From: Oscheius dolichura | Lineage: Eukaryota > Nematoda > Chromadorea > Rhabditida > Rhabditidae | DNA: 64,000 nt | Assembly (NCBI GenBank): GCA_932521035.1 | Contig: OW051492.1 | Coordinates: 62,001 to 126,000, forward strand | Direction: 5' to 3' | Part shown: positions 23,559 through 37,900 of the stretch, in pieces | Layout of the letters: the number at the start of each line of letters is the position of its first letter | Position numbering within the stretch: the first letter of the stretch is position 1 | Position numbers and translations under genes: made by a program | The notes under the pieces: model-generated | What the model was told of the DNA's origin: nothing | Database searches by the model: none | Seen by the model: only the letters and a program-made list of their open reading frames with translations

Positions 23559-25959
23559 CGTTCTCCAATCATTAGGCTTTTATTCCGTACTGGCCTGTTC
23601 AAATTTCCCAAGAGATTTGTATTGGCTTAAACCCTGGTTTATGATCTAGGAGCCATAACGTGGCTCAAAGGCGTCCCCCTGTGACGGGAGCTAGTTTTTT
23701 AGACTCAGCTCGATGAGGCGGTTCGAATGAGTACAAATTCGAACCTCCTACCCTCTTTTCCAAAAACTGCCCCATATTACTGTACCTTTTTCTGGATTAT
23801 AATAGTTTTTGGGCTATAAAACGCTATTCGGTCAGCGAACCCTATTCGATCTTGGATTATTCGTACTCTACTCGTCGAGCTCTACAAGAAGAGTGGTCGA
23901 ACGTTCTCCAATCATTAGGCTTTTATTCCGTACTGGCCTGTTCAAATTTCCCAAGAGATTTGTATTGGCGTAAACCCTGGTTTATGATCTAGGAGCCATA
24001 ACGTGGCTCAAAGGCGTCCTCCTGTGACGGGAGCTAGTTTTTTAGACTCAGCTCGATGAGGCGGTTCGAATGAGTACAAATTCGAACCTCCTACCCTCTT
24101 TTCCAAAAACTGCCCCATATTACTGTACCTTTTTCTGGATTATAATAGTTTTTGGGCTATAAAACGCTATTCGGTCAGCGAACCCTATTCGATCTTGGAT
24201 TATTCGTACTCTACTCGTCGAGCTCTACAAGAAGAGTGGTCGAACGTTCTCCAATCATTAGGCTTTTATTCCGTACTGGCCTGTTCAAATTTCCCAAGAG
24301 ATTTGTATTGGCTTAAACCCTGGTTTATGATCTAGGAGCCATAACGTGGCTCAAAGGCGTCCTCCTGTGACGGGAGCTAGTTTTTTAGACTCAGCTCGAT
24401 GAGGCGGTTCGAATGAGTACAAATTCGAACCTCCTACCCTCTTTTCCAAAAACTGCCCCATATTACTGTACCTTTTTCTGGATTATAATAGTTTTTGGGC
24501 TATAAAACGCTATTCGGTCAGCGAACCCTATTCGATCTTGGATTATTCGTACTCTACTCGTCGAGCTCTACAAGAAGAGTGGTCGAACGTTCTCCAATCA
24601 TTAGGCTTTTATTCCGTACTGGCCTGTTCAAATTTCCCAAGAGATTTGTATTGGCTTAAACCCTGGTTTATGATCTAGGAGCCATAACGTGGCTCAAAGG
24701 CGTCCTCCTGTGACGGGAGCTAGTTTTTTAGACTCAGCTCGATGAGGCGGTTCGAATGAGTACAAATTCGAACCTCCTACCCTCTTTTCCAAAAACTGCC
24801 CCATATTACTGTACCTTTTTCTGGATTATAATAGTTTTTGGGCTATAAAACGCTATTCGGTCAGCGAACCCTATTCGATCTTGGATTATTCGTACTCTAC
24901 TCGTCGAGCTCTACAAGAAGAGTGGTCGAACGTTCTCCAATCATTAGGCTTTTATTCCGTACTGGCCTGTTCAAATTTCCCAAGAGATTTGTATTGGCTT
25001 AAACCCTGGTTTATGATCTAGGAGCCATAACGTGGCTCAAAGGCGTCCTCCTGTGACGGGAGCTAGTTTTTTAGACTCAGCTCGATGAGGCGGTTCGAAT
25101 GAGTACAAATTCGAACCTCCTACCCTCTTTTCCAAAAACTGCCCCATATTACTGTACCTTTTTCTGGATTATAATAGTTTTTGGGCTATAAAACGCTATT
25201 CGGTCAGCGAACCCTATTCGATCTTGGATTATTCGTACTCTACTCGTCGAGCTCTACAAGAAGAGTGGTCGAACGTTCTCCAATCATTAGGCTTTTATTC
25301 CGTACTGGCCTGTTCAAATTTCCCAAGAGATTTGTATTGGCGTAAACCCTGGTTTATGATCTAGGAGCCATAACGTGGCTCAAAGGCGTCCTCCTGTGAC
25401 GGGAGCTAGTTTTTTAGACTCAGCTCGATGAGGCGGTTCGAATGAGTACAAATTCGAACCTCCTACCCTCTTTTCCAAAAACTGCCCCATATTACTGTAC
25501 CTTTTTCTGGATTATAATAGTTTTTGGGCTATAAAACGCTATTCGGTCAGCGAACCCTATTCGATCTTGGATTATTCGTACTCTACTCGTCGAGCTCTAC
25601 AAGAAGAGTGGTCGAACGTTCTCCAATCATTAGGCTTTTATTCCGTACTGGCCTGTTCAAATTTCCCAAGAGATTTGTATTGGCTTAAACCCTGGTTTAT
25701 GATCTAGGAGCCATAACGTGGCTCAAAGGCGTCCTCCTGTGACGGGAGCTAGTTTTTTAGACTCAGCTCGATGAGGCGGTTCGAATGAGTACAAATTCGA
25801 ACCTCCTACCCTCTTTTCCAAAAACTGCCCCATATTACTGTACCTTTTTCTGGATTATAATAGTTTTTGGGCTATAAAACGCTATTCGGTCAGCGAACCC
25901 TATTCGATCTTGGATTATTCGTACTCTACTCGTCGAGCTCTACAAGAAGAGTGGTCGAA
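23559..25959 (+). repeat. Seven L units between the S cluster and the Lg-Lt-S domain
   Basis: Marker order Lt, Lg, Lt, Lt, Lt, Lg, Lt. The first unit has GCGTCCCCCTG in place of GCGTCCTCCTG near 23676. No S unit and no other DNA. Confidence 0.9.
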
Positions 25960-28900
25960 CGTTCTCCAATCATTAGGCTTTTATTCCGTACTGGCCTGTT
26001 CAAATTGCCCAAGAGATTTGTATTGGCTTACCCCCTATTTTTGGACTATAATAGTTTTTGGGCTATAAAACGCTATTCGGTCAGACAACCCTATTAGCTC
26101 TGTGGTTATTCGTACTGTACTCGTCGAGCTCTACAAGAAGAGTGGTCGAACGTTCTCCAATCATTAGGCTTTTATTCCGTACTGGCCTGTTCAAATTTCC
26201 CAAGAGATTTGTATTGGCGTAAACCCTGGTTTATGATCTAGGAGCCATAACGTGGCTCAAAGGCGTCCTCCTGTGACGGGAGCTAGTTTTTTAGACTCAG
26301 CTCGATGAGGCGGTTCGAATGAGTACAAATTCGAACCTCCTACCCTCTTTTCCAAAAACTGCCCCATATTACTGTACCTTTTTCTGGATTATAATAGTTT
26401 TTGGGCTATAAAACGCTATTCGGTCAGCGAACCCTATTCGATCTTGGATTATTCGTACTCTACTCGTCGAGCTCTACAAGAAGAGTGGTCGAACGTTCTC
26501 CAATCATTAGGCTTTTATTCCGTACTGGCCTGTTCAAATTTCCCAAGAGATTTGTATTGGCTTAAACCCTGGTTTATGATCTAGGAGCCATAACGTGGCT
26601 CAAAGGCGTCCTCCTGTGACGGGAGCTAGTTTTTTAGACTCAGCTCGATGAGGCGGTTCGAATGAGTACAAATTCGAACCTCCTACCCTCTTTTCCAAAA
26701 ACTGCCCCATATTACTGTACCTTTTTCTGGATTATAATAGTTTTTGGGCTATAAAACGCTATTCGGTCAGCGAACCCTATTCGATCTTGGATTATTCGTA
26801 CTGTACTCGTCGAGCTCTACAAGAAGAGTGGTCGAACGTTCTCCAATCATTAGGCTTTTATTCCGTACTGGCCTGTTCAAATTTCCCAAGAGATTTGTAT
26901 TGGCGTAAACCCTGGTTTATGATCTAGGAGCCATAACGTGGCTCAAAGGCGTCCTCCTGTGACGGGAGCTAGTTTTTTAGACTCAGCTCGATGAGGCGGT
27001 TCGAATGAGTACAAATTCGAACCTCCTACCCTCTTTTCCAAAAACTGCCCCATATTACTGTACCTTTTTCTGGATTATAATAGTTTTTGGGCTATAAAAC
27101 GCTATTCGGTCAGCGAACCCTATTCGATCTTGGATTATTCGTACTCTACTCGTCGAGCTCTACAAGAAGAGTGGTCGAACGTTCTCCAATCATTAGGCTT
27201 TTATTCCGTACTGGCCTGTTCAAATTTCCCAAGAGATTTGTATTGGCTTAAACCCTGGTTTATGATCTAGGAGCCATAACGTGGCTCAAAGGCGTCCTCC
27301 TGTGACGGGAGCTAGTTTTTTAGACTCAGCTCGATGAGGCGGTTCGAATGAGTACAAATTCGAACCTCCTACCCTCTTTTCCAAAAACTGCCCCATATTA
27401 CTGTACCTTTTTCTGGATTATAATAGTTTTTGGGCTATAAAACGCTATTCGGTCAGCGAACCCTATTCGATCTTGGATTATTCGTACTGTACTCGTCGAG
27501 CTCTACAAGAAGAGTGGTCGAACGTTCTCCAATCATTAGGCTTTTATTCCGTACTGGCCTGTTCAAATTTCCCAAGAGATTTGTATTGGCGTAAACCCTG
27601 GTTTATGATCTAGGAGCCATAACGTGGCTCAAAGGCGTCCTCCTGTGACGGGAGCTAGTTTTTTAGACTCAGCTCGATGAGGCGGTTCGAATGAGTACAA
27701 ATTCGAACCTCCTACCCTCTTTTCCAAAAACTGCCCCATATTACTGTACCTTTTTCTGGATTATAATAGTTTTTGGGCTATAAAACGCTATTCGGTCAGC
27801 GAACCCTATTCGATCTTGGATTATTCGTACTCTACTCGTCGAGCTCTACAAGAAGAGTGGTCGAACGTTCTCCAATCATTAGGCTTTTATTCCGTACTGG
27901 CCTGTTCAAATTTCCCAAGAGATTTGTATTGGCTTAAACCCTGGTTTATGATCTAGGAGCCATAACGTGGCTCAAAGGCGTCCTCCTGTGACGGGAGCTA
28001 GTTTTTTAGACTCAGCTCGATGAGGCGGTTCGAATGAGTACAAATTCGAACCTCCTACCCTCTTTTCCAAAAACTGCCCCATATTACTGTACCTTTTTCT
28101 GGATTATAATAGTTTTTGGGCTATAAAACGCTATTCGGTCAGCGAACCCTATTCGATCTTGGATTATTCGTACTCTACTCGTCGAGCTCTACAAGAAGAG
28201 TGGTCGAACGTTCTCCAATCATTAGGCTTTTATTCCGTACTGGCCTGTTCAAATTGCCCAAGAGATTTGTATTGGCTTACCCCCTATTTTTGGACTATAA
28301 TAGTTTTTGGGCTATAAAACGCTATTCGGTCAGACAACCCTATTAGCTCTGTGGTTATTCGTACTGTACTCGTCGAGCTCTACAAGAAGAGTGGTCGAAC
28401 GTTCTCCAATCATTAGGCTTTTATTCCGTACTGGCCTGTTCAAATTTCCCAAGAGATTTGTATTGGCGTAAACCCTGGTTTATGATCTAGGAGCCATAAC
28501 GTGGCTCAAAGGCGTCCTCCTGTGACGGGAGCTAGTTTTTTAGACTCAGCTCGATGAGGCGGTTCGAATGAGTACAAATTCGAACCTCCTACCCTCTTTT
28601 CCAAAAACTGCCCCATATTACTGTACCTTTTTCTGGATTATAATAGTTTTTGGGCTATAAAACGCTATTCGGTCAGCGAACCCTATTCGATCTTGGATTA
28701 TTCGTACTCTACTCGTCGAGCTCTACAAGAAGAGTGGTCGAACGTTCTCCAATCATTAGGCTTTTATTCCGTACTGGCCTGTTCAAATTTCCCAAGAGAT
28801 TTGTATTGGCTTAAACCCTGGTTTATGATCTAGGAGCCATAACGTGGCTCAAAGGCGTCCTCCTGTGACGGGAGCTAGTTTTTTAGACTCAGCTCGATGA

Positions 28901-31900
28901 GGCGGTTCGAATGAGTACAAATTCGAACCTCCTACCCTCTTTTCCAAAAACTGCCCCATATTACTGTACCTTTTTCTGGATTATAATAGTTTTTGGGCTA
29001 TAAAACGCTATTCGGTCAGCGAACCCTATTCGATCTTGGATTATTCGTACTCTACTCGTCGAGCTCTACAAGAAGAGTGGTCGAACGTTCTCCAATCATT
29101 AGGCTTTTATTCCGTACTGGCCTGTTCAAATTGCCCAAGAGATTTGTATTGGCTTACCCCCTATTTTTGGACTATAATAGTTTTTGGGCTATAAAACGCT
29201 ATTCGGTCAGACAACCCTATTAGCTCTGTGGTTATTCGTACTGTACTCGTCGAGCTCTACAAGAAGAGTGGTCGAACGTTCTCCAATCATTAGGCTTTTA
29301 TTCCGTACTGGCCTGTTCAAATTTCCCAAGAGATTTGTATTGGCGTAAACCCTGGTTTATGATCTAGGAGCCATAACGTGGCTCAAAGGCGTCCTCCTGT
29401 GACGGGAGCTAGTTTTTTAGACTCAGCTCGATGAGGCGGTTCGAATGAGTACAAATTCGAACCTCCTACCCTCTTTTCCAAAAACTGCCCCATATTACTG
29501 TACCTTTTTCTGGATTATAATAGTTTTTGGGCTATAAAACGCTATTCGGTCAGCGAACCCTATTCGATCTTGGATTATTCGTACTCTACTCGTCGAGCTC
29601 TACAAGAAGAGTGGTCGAACGTTCTCCAATCATTAGGCTTTTATTCCGTACTGGCCTGTTCAAATTTCCCAAGAGATTTGTATTGGCTTAAACCCTGGTT
29701 TATGATCTAGGAGCCATAACGTGGCTCAAAGGCGTCCTCCTGTGACGGGAGCTAGTTTTTTAGACTCAGCTCGATGAGGCGGTTCGAATGAGTACAAATT
29801 CGAACCTCCTACCCTCTTTTCCAAAAACTGCCCCATATTACTGTACCTTTTTCTGGATTATAATAGTTTTTGGGCTATAAAACGCTATTCGGTCAGCGAA
29901 CCCTATTCGATCTTGGATTATTCGTACTGTACTCGTCGAGCTCTACAAGAAGAGTGGTCGAACGTTCTCCAATCATTAGGCTTTTATTCCGTACTGGCCT
30001 GTTCAAATTTCCCAAGAGATTTGTATTGGCGTAAACCCTGGTTTATGATCTAGGAGCCATAACGTGGCTCAAAGGCGTCCTCCTGTGACGGGAGCTAGTT
30101 TTTTAGACTCAGCTCGATGAGGCGGTTCGAATGAGTACAAATTCGAACCTCCTACCCTCTTTTCCAAAAACTGCCCCATATTACTGTACCTTTTTCTGGA
30201 TTATAATAGTTTTTGGGCTATAAAACGCTATTCGGTCAGCGAACCCTATTCGATCTTGGATTATTCGTACTCTACTCGTCGAGCTCTACAAGAAGAGTGG
30301 TCGAACGTTCTCCAATCATTAGGCTTTTATTCCGTACTGGCCTGTTCAAATTTCCCAAGAGATTTGTATTGGCTTAAACCCTGGTTTATGATCTAGGAGC
30401 CATAACGTGGCTCAAAGGCGTCCTCCTGTGACGGGAGCTAGTTTTTTAGACTCAGCTCGATGAGGCGGTTCGAATGAGTACAAATTCGAACCTCCTACCC
30501 TCTTTTCCAAAAACTGCCCCATATTACTGTACCTTTTTCTGGATTATAATAGTTTTTGGGCTATAAAACGCTATTCGGTCAGCGAACCCTATTCGATCTT
30601 GGATTATTCGTACTCTACTCGTCGAGCTCTACAAGAAGAGTGGTCGAACGTTCTCCAATCATTAGGCTTTTATTCCGTACTGGCCTGTTCAAATTGCCCA
30701 AGAGATTTGTATTGGCTTACCCCCTATTTTTGGACTATAATAGTTTTTGGGCTATAAAACGCTATTCGGTCAGACAACCCTATTAGCTCTGTGGTTATTC
30801 GTACTGTACTCGTCGAGCTCTACAAGAAGAGTGGTCGAACGTTCTCCAATCATTAGGCTTTTATTCCGTACTGGCCTGTTCAAATTTCCCAAGAGATTTG
30901 TATTGGCGTAAACCCTGGTTTATGATCTAGGAGCCATAACGTGGCTCAAAGGCGTCCTCCTGTGACGGGAGCTAGTTTTTTAGACTCAGCTCGATGAGGC
31001 GGTTCGAATGAGTACAAATTCGAACCTCCTACCCTCTTTTCCAAAAACTGCCCCATATTACTGTACCTTTTTCTGGATTATAATAGTTTTTGGGCTATAA
31101 AACGCTATTCGGTCAGCGAACCCTATTCGATCTTGGATTATTCGTACTCTACTCGTCGAGCTCTACAAGAAGAGTGGTCGAACGTTCTCCAATCATTAGG
31201 CTTTTATTCCGTACTGGCCTGTTCAAATTTCCCAAGAGATTTGTATTGGCTTAAACCCTGGTTTATGATCTAGGAGCCATAACGTGGCTCAAAGGCGTCC
31301 TCCTGTGACGGGAGCTAGTTTTTTAGACTCAGCTCGATGAGGCGGTTCGAATGAGTACAAATTCGAACCTCCTACCCTCTTTTCCAAAAACTGCCCCATA
31401 TTACTGTACCTTTTTCTGGATTATAATAGTTTTTGGGCTATAAAACGCTATTCGGTCAGCGAACCCTATTCGATCTTGGATTATTCGTACTCTACTCGTC
31501 GAGCTCTACAAGAAGAGTGGTCGAACGTTCTCCAATCATTAGGCTTTTATTCCGTACTGGCCTGTTCAAATTTCCCAAGAGATTTGTATTGGCTTAAACC
31601 CTGGTTTATGATCTAGGAGCCATAACGTGGCTCAAAGGCGTCCTCCTGTGACGGGAGCTAGTTTTTTAGACTCAGCTCGATGAGGCGGTTCGAATGAGTA
31701 CAAATTCGAACCTCCTACCCTCTTTTCCAAAAACTGCCCCATATTACTGTACCTTTTTCTGGATTATAATAGTTTTTGGGCTATAAAACGCTATTCGGTC
31801 AGCGAACCCTATTCGATCTTGGATTATTCGTACTCTACTCGTCGAGCTCTACAAGAAGAGTGGTCGAACGTTCTCCAATCATTAGGCTTTTATTCCGTAC

Positions 31901-34900
31901 TGGCCTGTTCAAATTGCCCAAGAGATTTGTATTGGCTTACCCCCTATTTTTGGACTATAATAGTTTTTGGGCTATAAAACGCTATTCGGTCAGACAACCC
32001 TATTAGCTCTGTGGTTATTCGTACTGTACTCGTCGAGCTCTACAAGAAGAGTGGTCGAACGTTCTCCAATCATTAGGCTTTTATTCCGTACTGGCCTGTT
32101 CAAATTTCCCAAGAGATTTGTATTGGCGTAAACCCTGGTTTATGATCTAGGAGCCATAACGTGGCTCAAAGGCGTCCTCCTGTGACGGGAGCTAGTTTTT
32201 TAGACTCAGCTCGATGAGGCGGTTCGAATGAGTACAAATTCGAACCTCCTACCCTCTTTTCCAAAAACTGCCCCATATTACTGTACCTTTTTCTGGATTA
32301 TAATAGTTTTTGGGCTATAAAACGCTATTCGGTCAGCGAACCCTATTCGATCTTGGATTATTCGTACTCTACTCGTCGAGCTCTACAAGAAGAGTGGTCG
32401 AACGTTCTCCAATCATTAGGCTTTTATTCCGTACTGGCCTGTTCAAATTGCCCAAGAGATTTGTATTGGCTTACCCCCTATTTTTGGACTATAATAGTTT
32501 TTGGGCTATAAAACGCTATTCGGTCAGACAACCCTATTAGCTCTGTGGTTATTCGTACTGTACTCGTCGAGCTCTACAAGAAGAGTGGTCGAACGTTCTC
32601 CAATCATTAGGCTTTTATTCCGTACTGGCCTGTTCAAATTTCCCAAGAGATTTGTATTGGCGTAAACCCTGGTTTATGATCTAGGAGCCATAACGTGGCT
32701 CAAAGGCGTCCTCCTGTGACGGGAGCTAGTTTTTTAGACTCAGCTCGATGAGGCGGTTCGAATGAGTACAAATTCGAACCTCCTACCCTCTTTTCCAAAA
32801 ACTGCCCCATATTACTGTACCTTTTTCTGGATTATAATAGTTTTTGGGCTATAAAACGCTATTCGGTCAGCGAACCCTATTCGATCTTGGATTATTCGTA
32901 CTCTACTCGTCGAGCTCTACAAGAAGAGTGGTCGAACGTTCTCCAATCATTAGGCTTTTATTCCGTACTGGCCTGTTCAAATTTCCCAAGAGATTTGTAT
33001 TGGCTTAAACCCTGGTTTATGATCTAGGAGCCATAACGTGGCTCAAAGGCGTCCTCCTGTGACGGGAGCTAGTTTTTTAGACTCAGCTCGATGAGGCGGT
33101 TCGAATGAGTACAAATTCGAACCTCCTACCCTCTTTTCCAAAAACTGCCCCATATTACTGTACCTTTTTCTGGATTATAATAGTTTTTGGGCTATAAAAC
33201 GCTATTCGGTCAGCGAACCCTATTCGATCTTGGATTATTCGTACTCTACTCGTCGAGCTCTACAAGAAGAGTGGTCGAACGTTCTCCAATCATTAGGCTT
33301 TTATTCCGTACTGGCCTGTTCAAATTGCCCAAGAGATTTGTATTGGCTTACCCCCTATTTTTGGACTATAATAGTTTTTGGGCTATAAAACGCTATTCGG
33401 TCAGACAACCCTATTAGCTCTGTGGTTATTCGTACTGTACTCGTCGAGCTCTACAAGAAGAGTGGTCGAACGTTCTCCAATCATTAGGCTTTTATTCCGT
33501 ACTGGCCTGTTCAAATTTCCCAAGAGATTTGTATTGGCGTAAACCCTGGTTTATGATCTAGGAGCCATAACGTGGCTCAAAGGCGTCCTCCTGTGACGGG
33601 AGCTAGTTTTTTAGACTCAGCTCGATGAGGCGGTTCGAATGAGTACAAATTCGAACCTCCTACCCTCTTTTCCAAAAACTGCCCCATATTACTGTACCTT
33701 TTTCTGGATTATAATAGTTTTTGGGCTATAAAACGCTATTCGGTCAGCGAACCCTATTCGATCTTGGATTATTCGTACTCTACTCGTCGAGCTCTACAAG
33801 AAGAGTGGTCGAACGTTCTCCAATCATTAGGCTTTTATTCCGTACTGGCCTGTTCAAATTTCCCAAGAGATTTGTATTGGCTTAAACCCTGGTTTATGAT
33901 CTAGGAGCCATAACGTGGCTCAAAGGCGTCCTCCTGTGACGGGAGCTAGTTTTTTAGACTCAGCTCGATGAGGCGGTTCGAATGAGTACAAATTCGAACC
34001 TCCTACCCTCTTTTCCAAAAACTGCCCCATATTACTGTACCTTTTTCTGGATTATAATAGTTTTTGGGCTATAAAACGCTATTCGGTCAGCGAACCCTAT
34101 TCGATCTTGGATTATTCGTACTCTACTCGTCGAGCTCTACAAGAAGAGTGGTCGAACGTTCTCCAATCATTAGGCTTTTATTCCGTACTGGCCTGTTCAA
34201 ATTGCCCAAGAGATTTGTATTGGCTTACCCCCTATTTTTGGACTATAATAGTTTTTGGGCTATAAAACGCTATTCGGTCAGACAACCCTATTAGCTCTGT
34301 GGTTATTCGTACTGTACTCGTCGAGCTCTACAAGAAGAGTGGTCGAACGTTCTCCAATCATTAGGCTTTTATTCCGTACTGGCCTGTTCAAATTTCCCAA
34401 GAGATTTGTATTGGCGTAAACCCTGGTTTATGATCTAGGAGCCATAACGTGGCTCAAAGGCGTCCTCCTGTGACGGGAGCTAGTTTTTTAGACTCAGCTC
34501 GATGAGGCGGTTCGAATGAGTACAAATTCGAACCTCCTACCCTCTTTTCCAAAAACTGCCCCATATTACTGTACCTTTTTCTGGATTATAATAGTTTTTG
34601 GGCTATAAAACGCTATTCGGTCAGCGAACCCTATTCGATCTTGGATTATTCGTACTCTACTCGTCGAGCTCTACAAGAAGAGTGGTCGAACGTTCTCCAA
34701 TCATTAGGCTTTTATTCCGTACTGGCCTGTTCAAATTGCCCAAGAGATTTGTATTGGCTTACCCCCTATTTTTGGACTATAATAGTTTTTGGGCTATAAA
34801 ACGCTATTCGGTCAGACAACCCTATTAGCTCTGTGGTTATTCGTACTGTACTCGTCGAGCTCTACAAGAAGAGTGGTCGAACGTTCTCCAATCATTAGGC

Positions 34901-37900
34901 TTTTATTCCGTACTGGCCTGTTCAAATTTCCCAAGAGATTTGTATTGGCGTAAACCCTGGTTTATGATCTAGGAGCCATAACGTGGCTCAAAGGCGTCCT
35001 CCTGTGACGGGAGCTAGTTTTTTAGACTCAGCTCGATGAGGCGGTTCGAATGAGTACAAATTCGAACCTCCTACCCTCTTTTCCAAAAACTGCCCCATAT
35101 TACTGTACCTTTTTCTGGATTATAATAGTTTTTGGGCTATAAAACGCTATTCGGTCAGCGAACCCTATTCGATCTTGGATTATTCGTACTCTACTCGTCG
35201 AGCTCTACAAGAAGAGTGGTCGAACGTTCTCCAATCATTAGGCTTTTATTCCGTACTGGCCTGTTCAAATTGCCCAAGAGATTTGTATTGGCTTACCCCC
35301 TATTTTTGGACTATAATAGTTTTTGGGCTATAAAACGCTATTCGGTCAGACAACCCTATTAGCTCTGTGGTTATTCGTACTGTACTCGTCGAGCTCTACA
35401 AGAAGAGTGGTCGAACGTTCTCCAATCATTAGGCTTTTATTCCGTACTGGCCTGTTCAAATTTCCCAAGAGATTTGTATTGGCGTAAACCCTGGTTTATG
35501 ATCTAGGAGCCATAACGTGGCTCAAAGGCGTCCTCCTGTGACGGGAGCTAGTTTTTTAGACTCAGCTCGATGAGGCGGTTCGAATGAGTACAAATTCGAA
35601 CCTCCTACCCTCTTTTCCAAAAACTGCCCCATATTACTGTACCTTTTTCTGGATTATAATAGTTTTTGGGCTATAAAACGCTATTCGGTCAGCGAACCCT
35701 ATTCGATCTTGGATTATTCGTACTCTACTCGTCGAGCTCTACAAGAAGAGTGGTCGAACGTTCTCCAATCATTAGGCTTTTATTCCGTACTGGCCTGTTC
35801 AAATTTCCCAAGAGATTTGTATTGGCTTAAACCCTGGTTTATGATCTAGGAGCCATAACGTGGCTCAAAGGCGTCCTCCTGTGACGGGAGCTAGTTTTTT
35901 AGACTCAGCTCGATGAGGCGGTTCGAATGAGTACAAATTCGAACCTCCTACCCTCTTTTCCAAAAACTGCCCCATATTACTGTACCTTTTTCTGGATTAT
36001 AATAGTTTTTGGGCTATAAAACGCTATTCGGTCAGCGAACCCTATTCGATCTTGGATTATTCGTACTCTACTCGTCGAGCTCTACAAGAAGAGTGGTCGA
36101 ACGTTCTCCAATCATTAGGCTTTTATTCCGTACTGGCCTGTTCAAATTGCCCAAGAGATTTGTATTGGCTTACCCCCTATTTTTGGACTATAATAGTTTT
36201 TGGGCTATAAAACGCTATTCGGTCAGACAACCCTATTAGCTCTGTGGTTATTCGTACTGTACTCGTCGAGCTCTACAAGAAGAGTGGTCGAACGTTCTCC
36301 AATCATTAGGCTTTTATTCCGTACTGGCCTGTTCAAATTTCCCAAGAGATTTGTATTGGCGTAAACCCTGGTTTATGATCTAGGAGCCATAACGTGGCTC
36401 AAAGGCGTCCTCCTGTGACGGGAGCTAGTTTTTTAGACTCAGCTCGATGAGGCGGTTCGAATGAGTACAAATTCGAACCTCCTACCCTCTTTTCCAAAAA
36501 CTGCCCCATATTACTGTACCTTTTTCTGGATTATAATAGTTTTTGGGCTATAAAACGCTATTCGGTCAGCGAACCCTATTCGATCTTGGATTATTCGTAC
36601 TCTACTCGTCGAGCTCTACAAGAAGAGTGGTCGAACGTTCTCCAATCATTAGGCTTTTATTCCGTACTGGCCTGTTCAAATTTCCCAAGAGATTTGTATT
36701 GGCTTAAACCCTGGTTTATGATCTAGGAGCCATAACGTGGCTCAAAGGCGTCCTCCTGTGACGGGAGCTAGTTTTTTAGACTCAGCTCGATGAGGCGGTT
36801 CGAATGAGTACAAATTCGAACCTCCTACCCTCTTTTCCAAAAACTGCCCCATATTACTGTACCTTTTTCTGGATTATAATAGTTTTTGGGCTATAAAACG
36901 CTATTCGGTCAGCGAACCCTATTCGATCTTGGATTATTCGTACTCTACTCGTCGAGCTCTACAAGAAGAGTGGTCGAACGTTCTCCAATCATTAGGCTTT
37001 TATTCCGTACTGGCCTGTTCAAATTGCCCAAGAGATTTGTATTGGCTTACCCCCTATTTTTGGACTATAATAGTTTTTGGGCTATAAAACGCTATTCGGT
37101 CAGACAACCCTATTAGCTCTGTGGTTATTCGTACTGTACTCGTCGAGCTCTACAAGAAGAGTGGTCGAACGTTCTCCAATCATTAGGCTTTTATTCCGTA
37201 CTGGCCTGTTCAAATTTCCCAAGAGATTTGTATTGGCGTAAACCCTGGTTTATGATCTAGGAGCCATAACGTGGCTCAAAGGCGTCCTCCTGTGACGGGA
37301 GCTAGTTTTTTAGACTCAGCTCGATGAGGCGGTTCGAATGAGTACAAATTCGAACCTCCTACCCTCTTTTCCAAAAACTGCCCCATATTACTGTACCTTT
37401 TTCTGGATTATAATAGTTTTTGGGCTATAAAACGCTATTCGGTCAGCGAACCCTATTCGATCTTGGATTATTCGTACTCTACTCGTCGAGCTCTACAAGA
37501 AGAGTGGTCGAACGTTCTCCAATCATTAGGCTTTTATTCCGTACTGGCCTGTTCAAATTTCCCAAGAGATTTGTATTGGCTTAAACCCTGGTTTATGATC
37601 TAGGAGCCATAACGTGGCTCAAAGGCGTCCTCCTGTGACGGGAGCTAGTTTTTTAGACTCAGCTCGATGAGGCGGTTCGAATGAGTACAAATTCGAACCT
37701 CCTACCCTCTTTTCCAAAAACTGCCCCATATTACTGTACCTTTTTCTGGATTATAATAGTTTTTGGGCTATAAAACGCTATTCGGTCAGCGAACCCTATT
37801 CGATCTTGGATTATTCGTACTCTACTCGTCGAGCTCTACAAGAAGAGTGGTCGAACGTTCTCCAATCATTAGGCTTTTATTCCGTACTGGCCTGTTCAAA

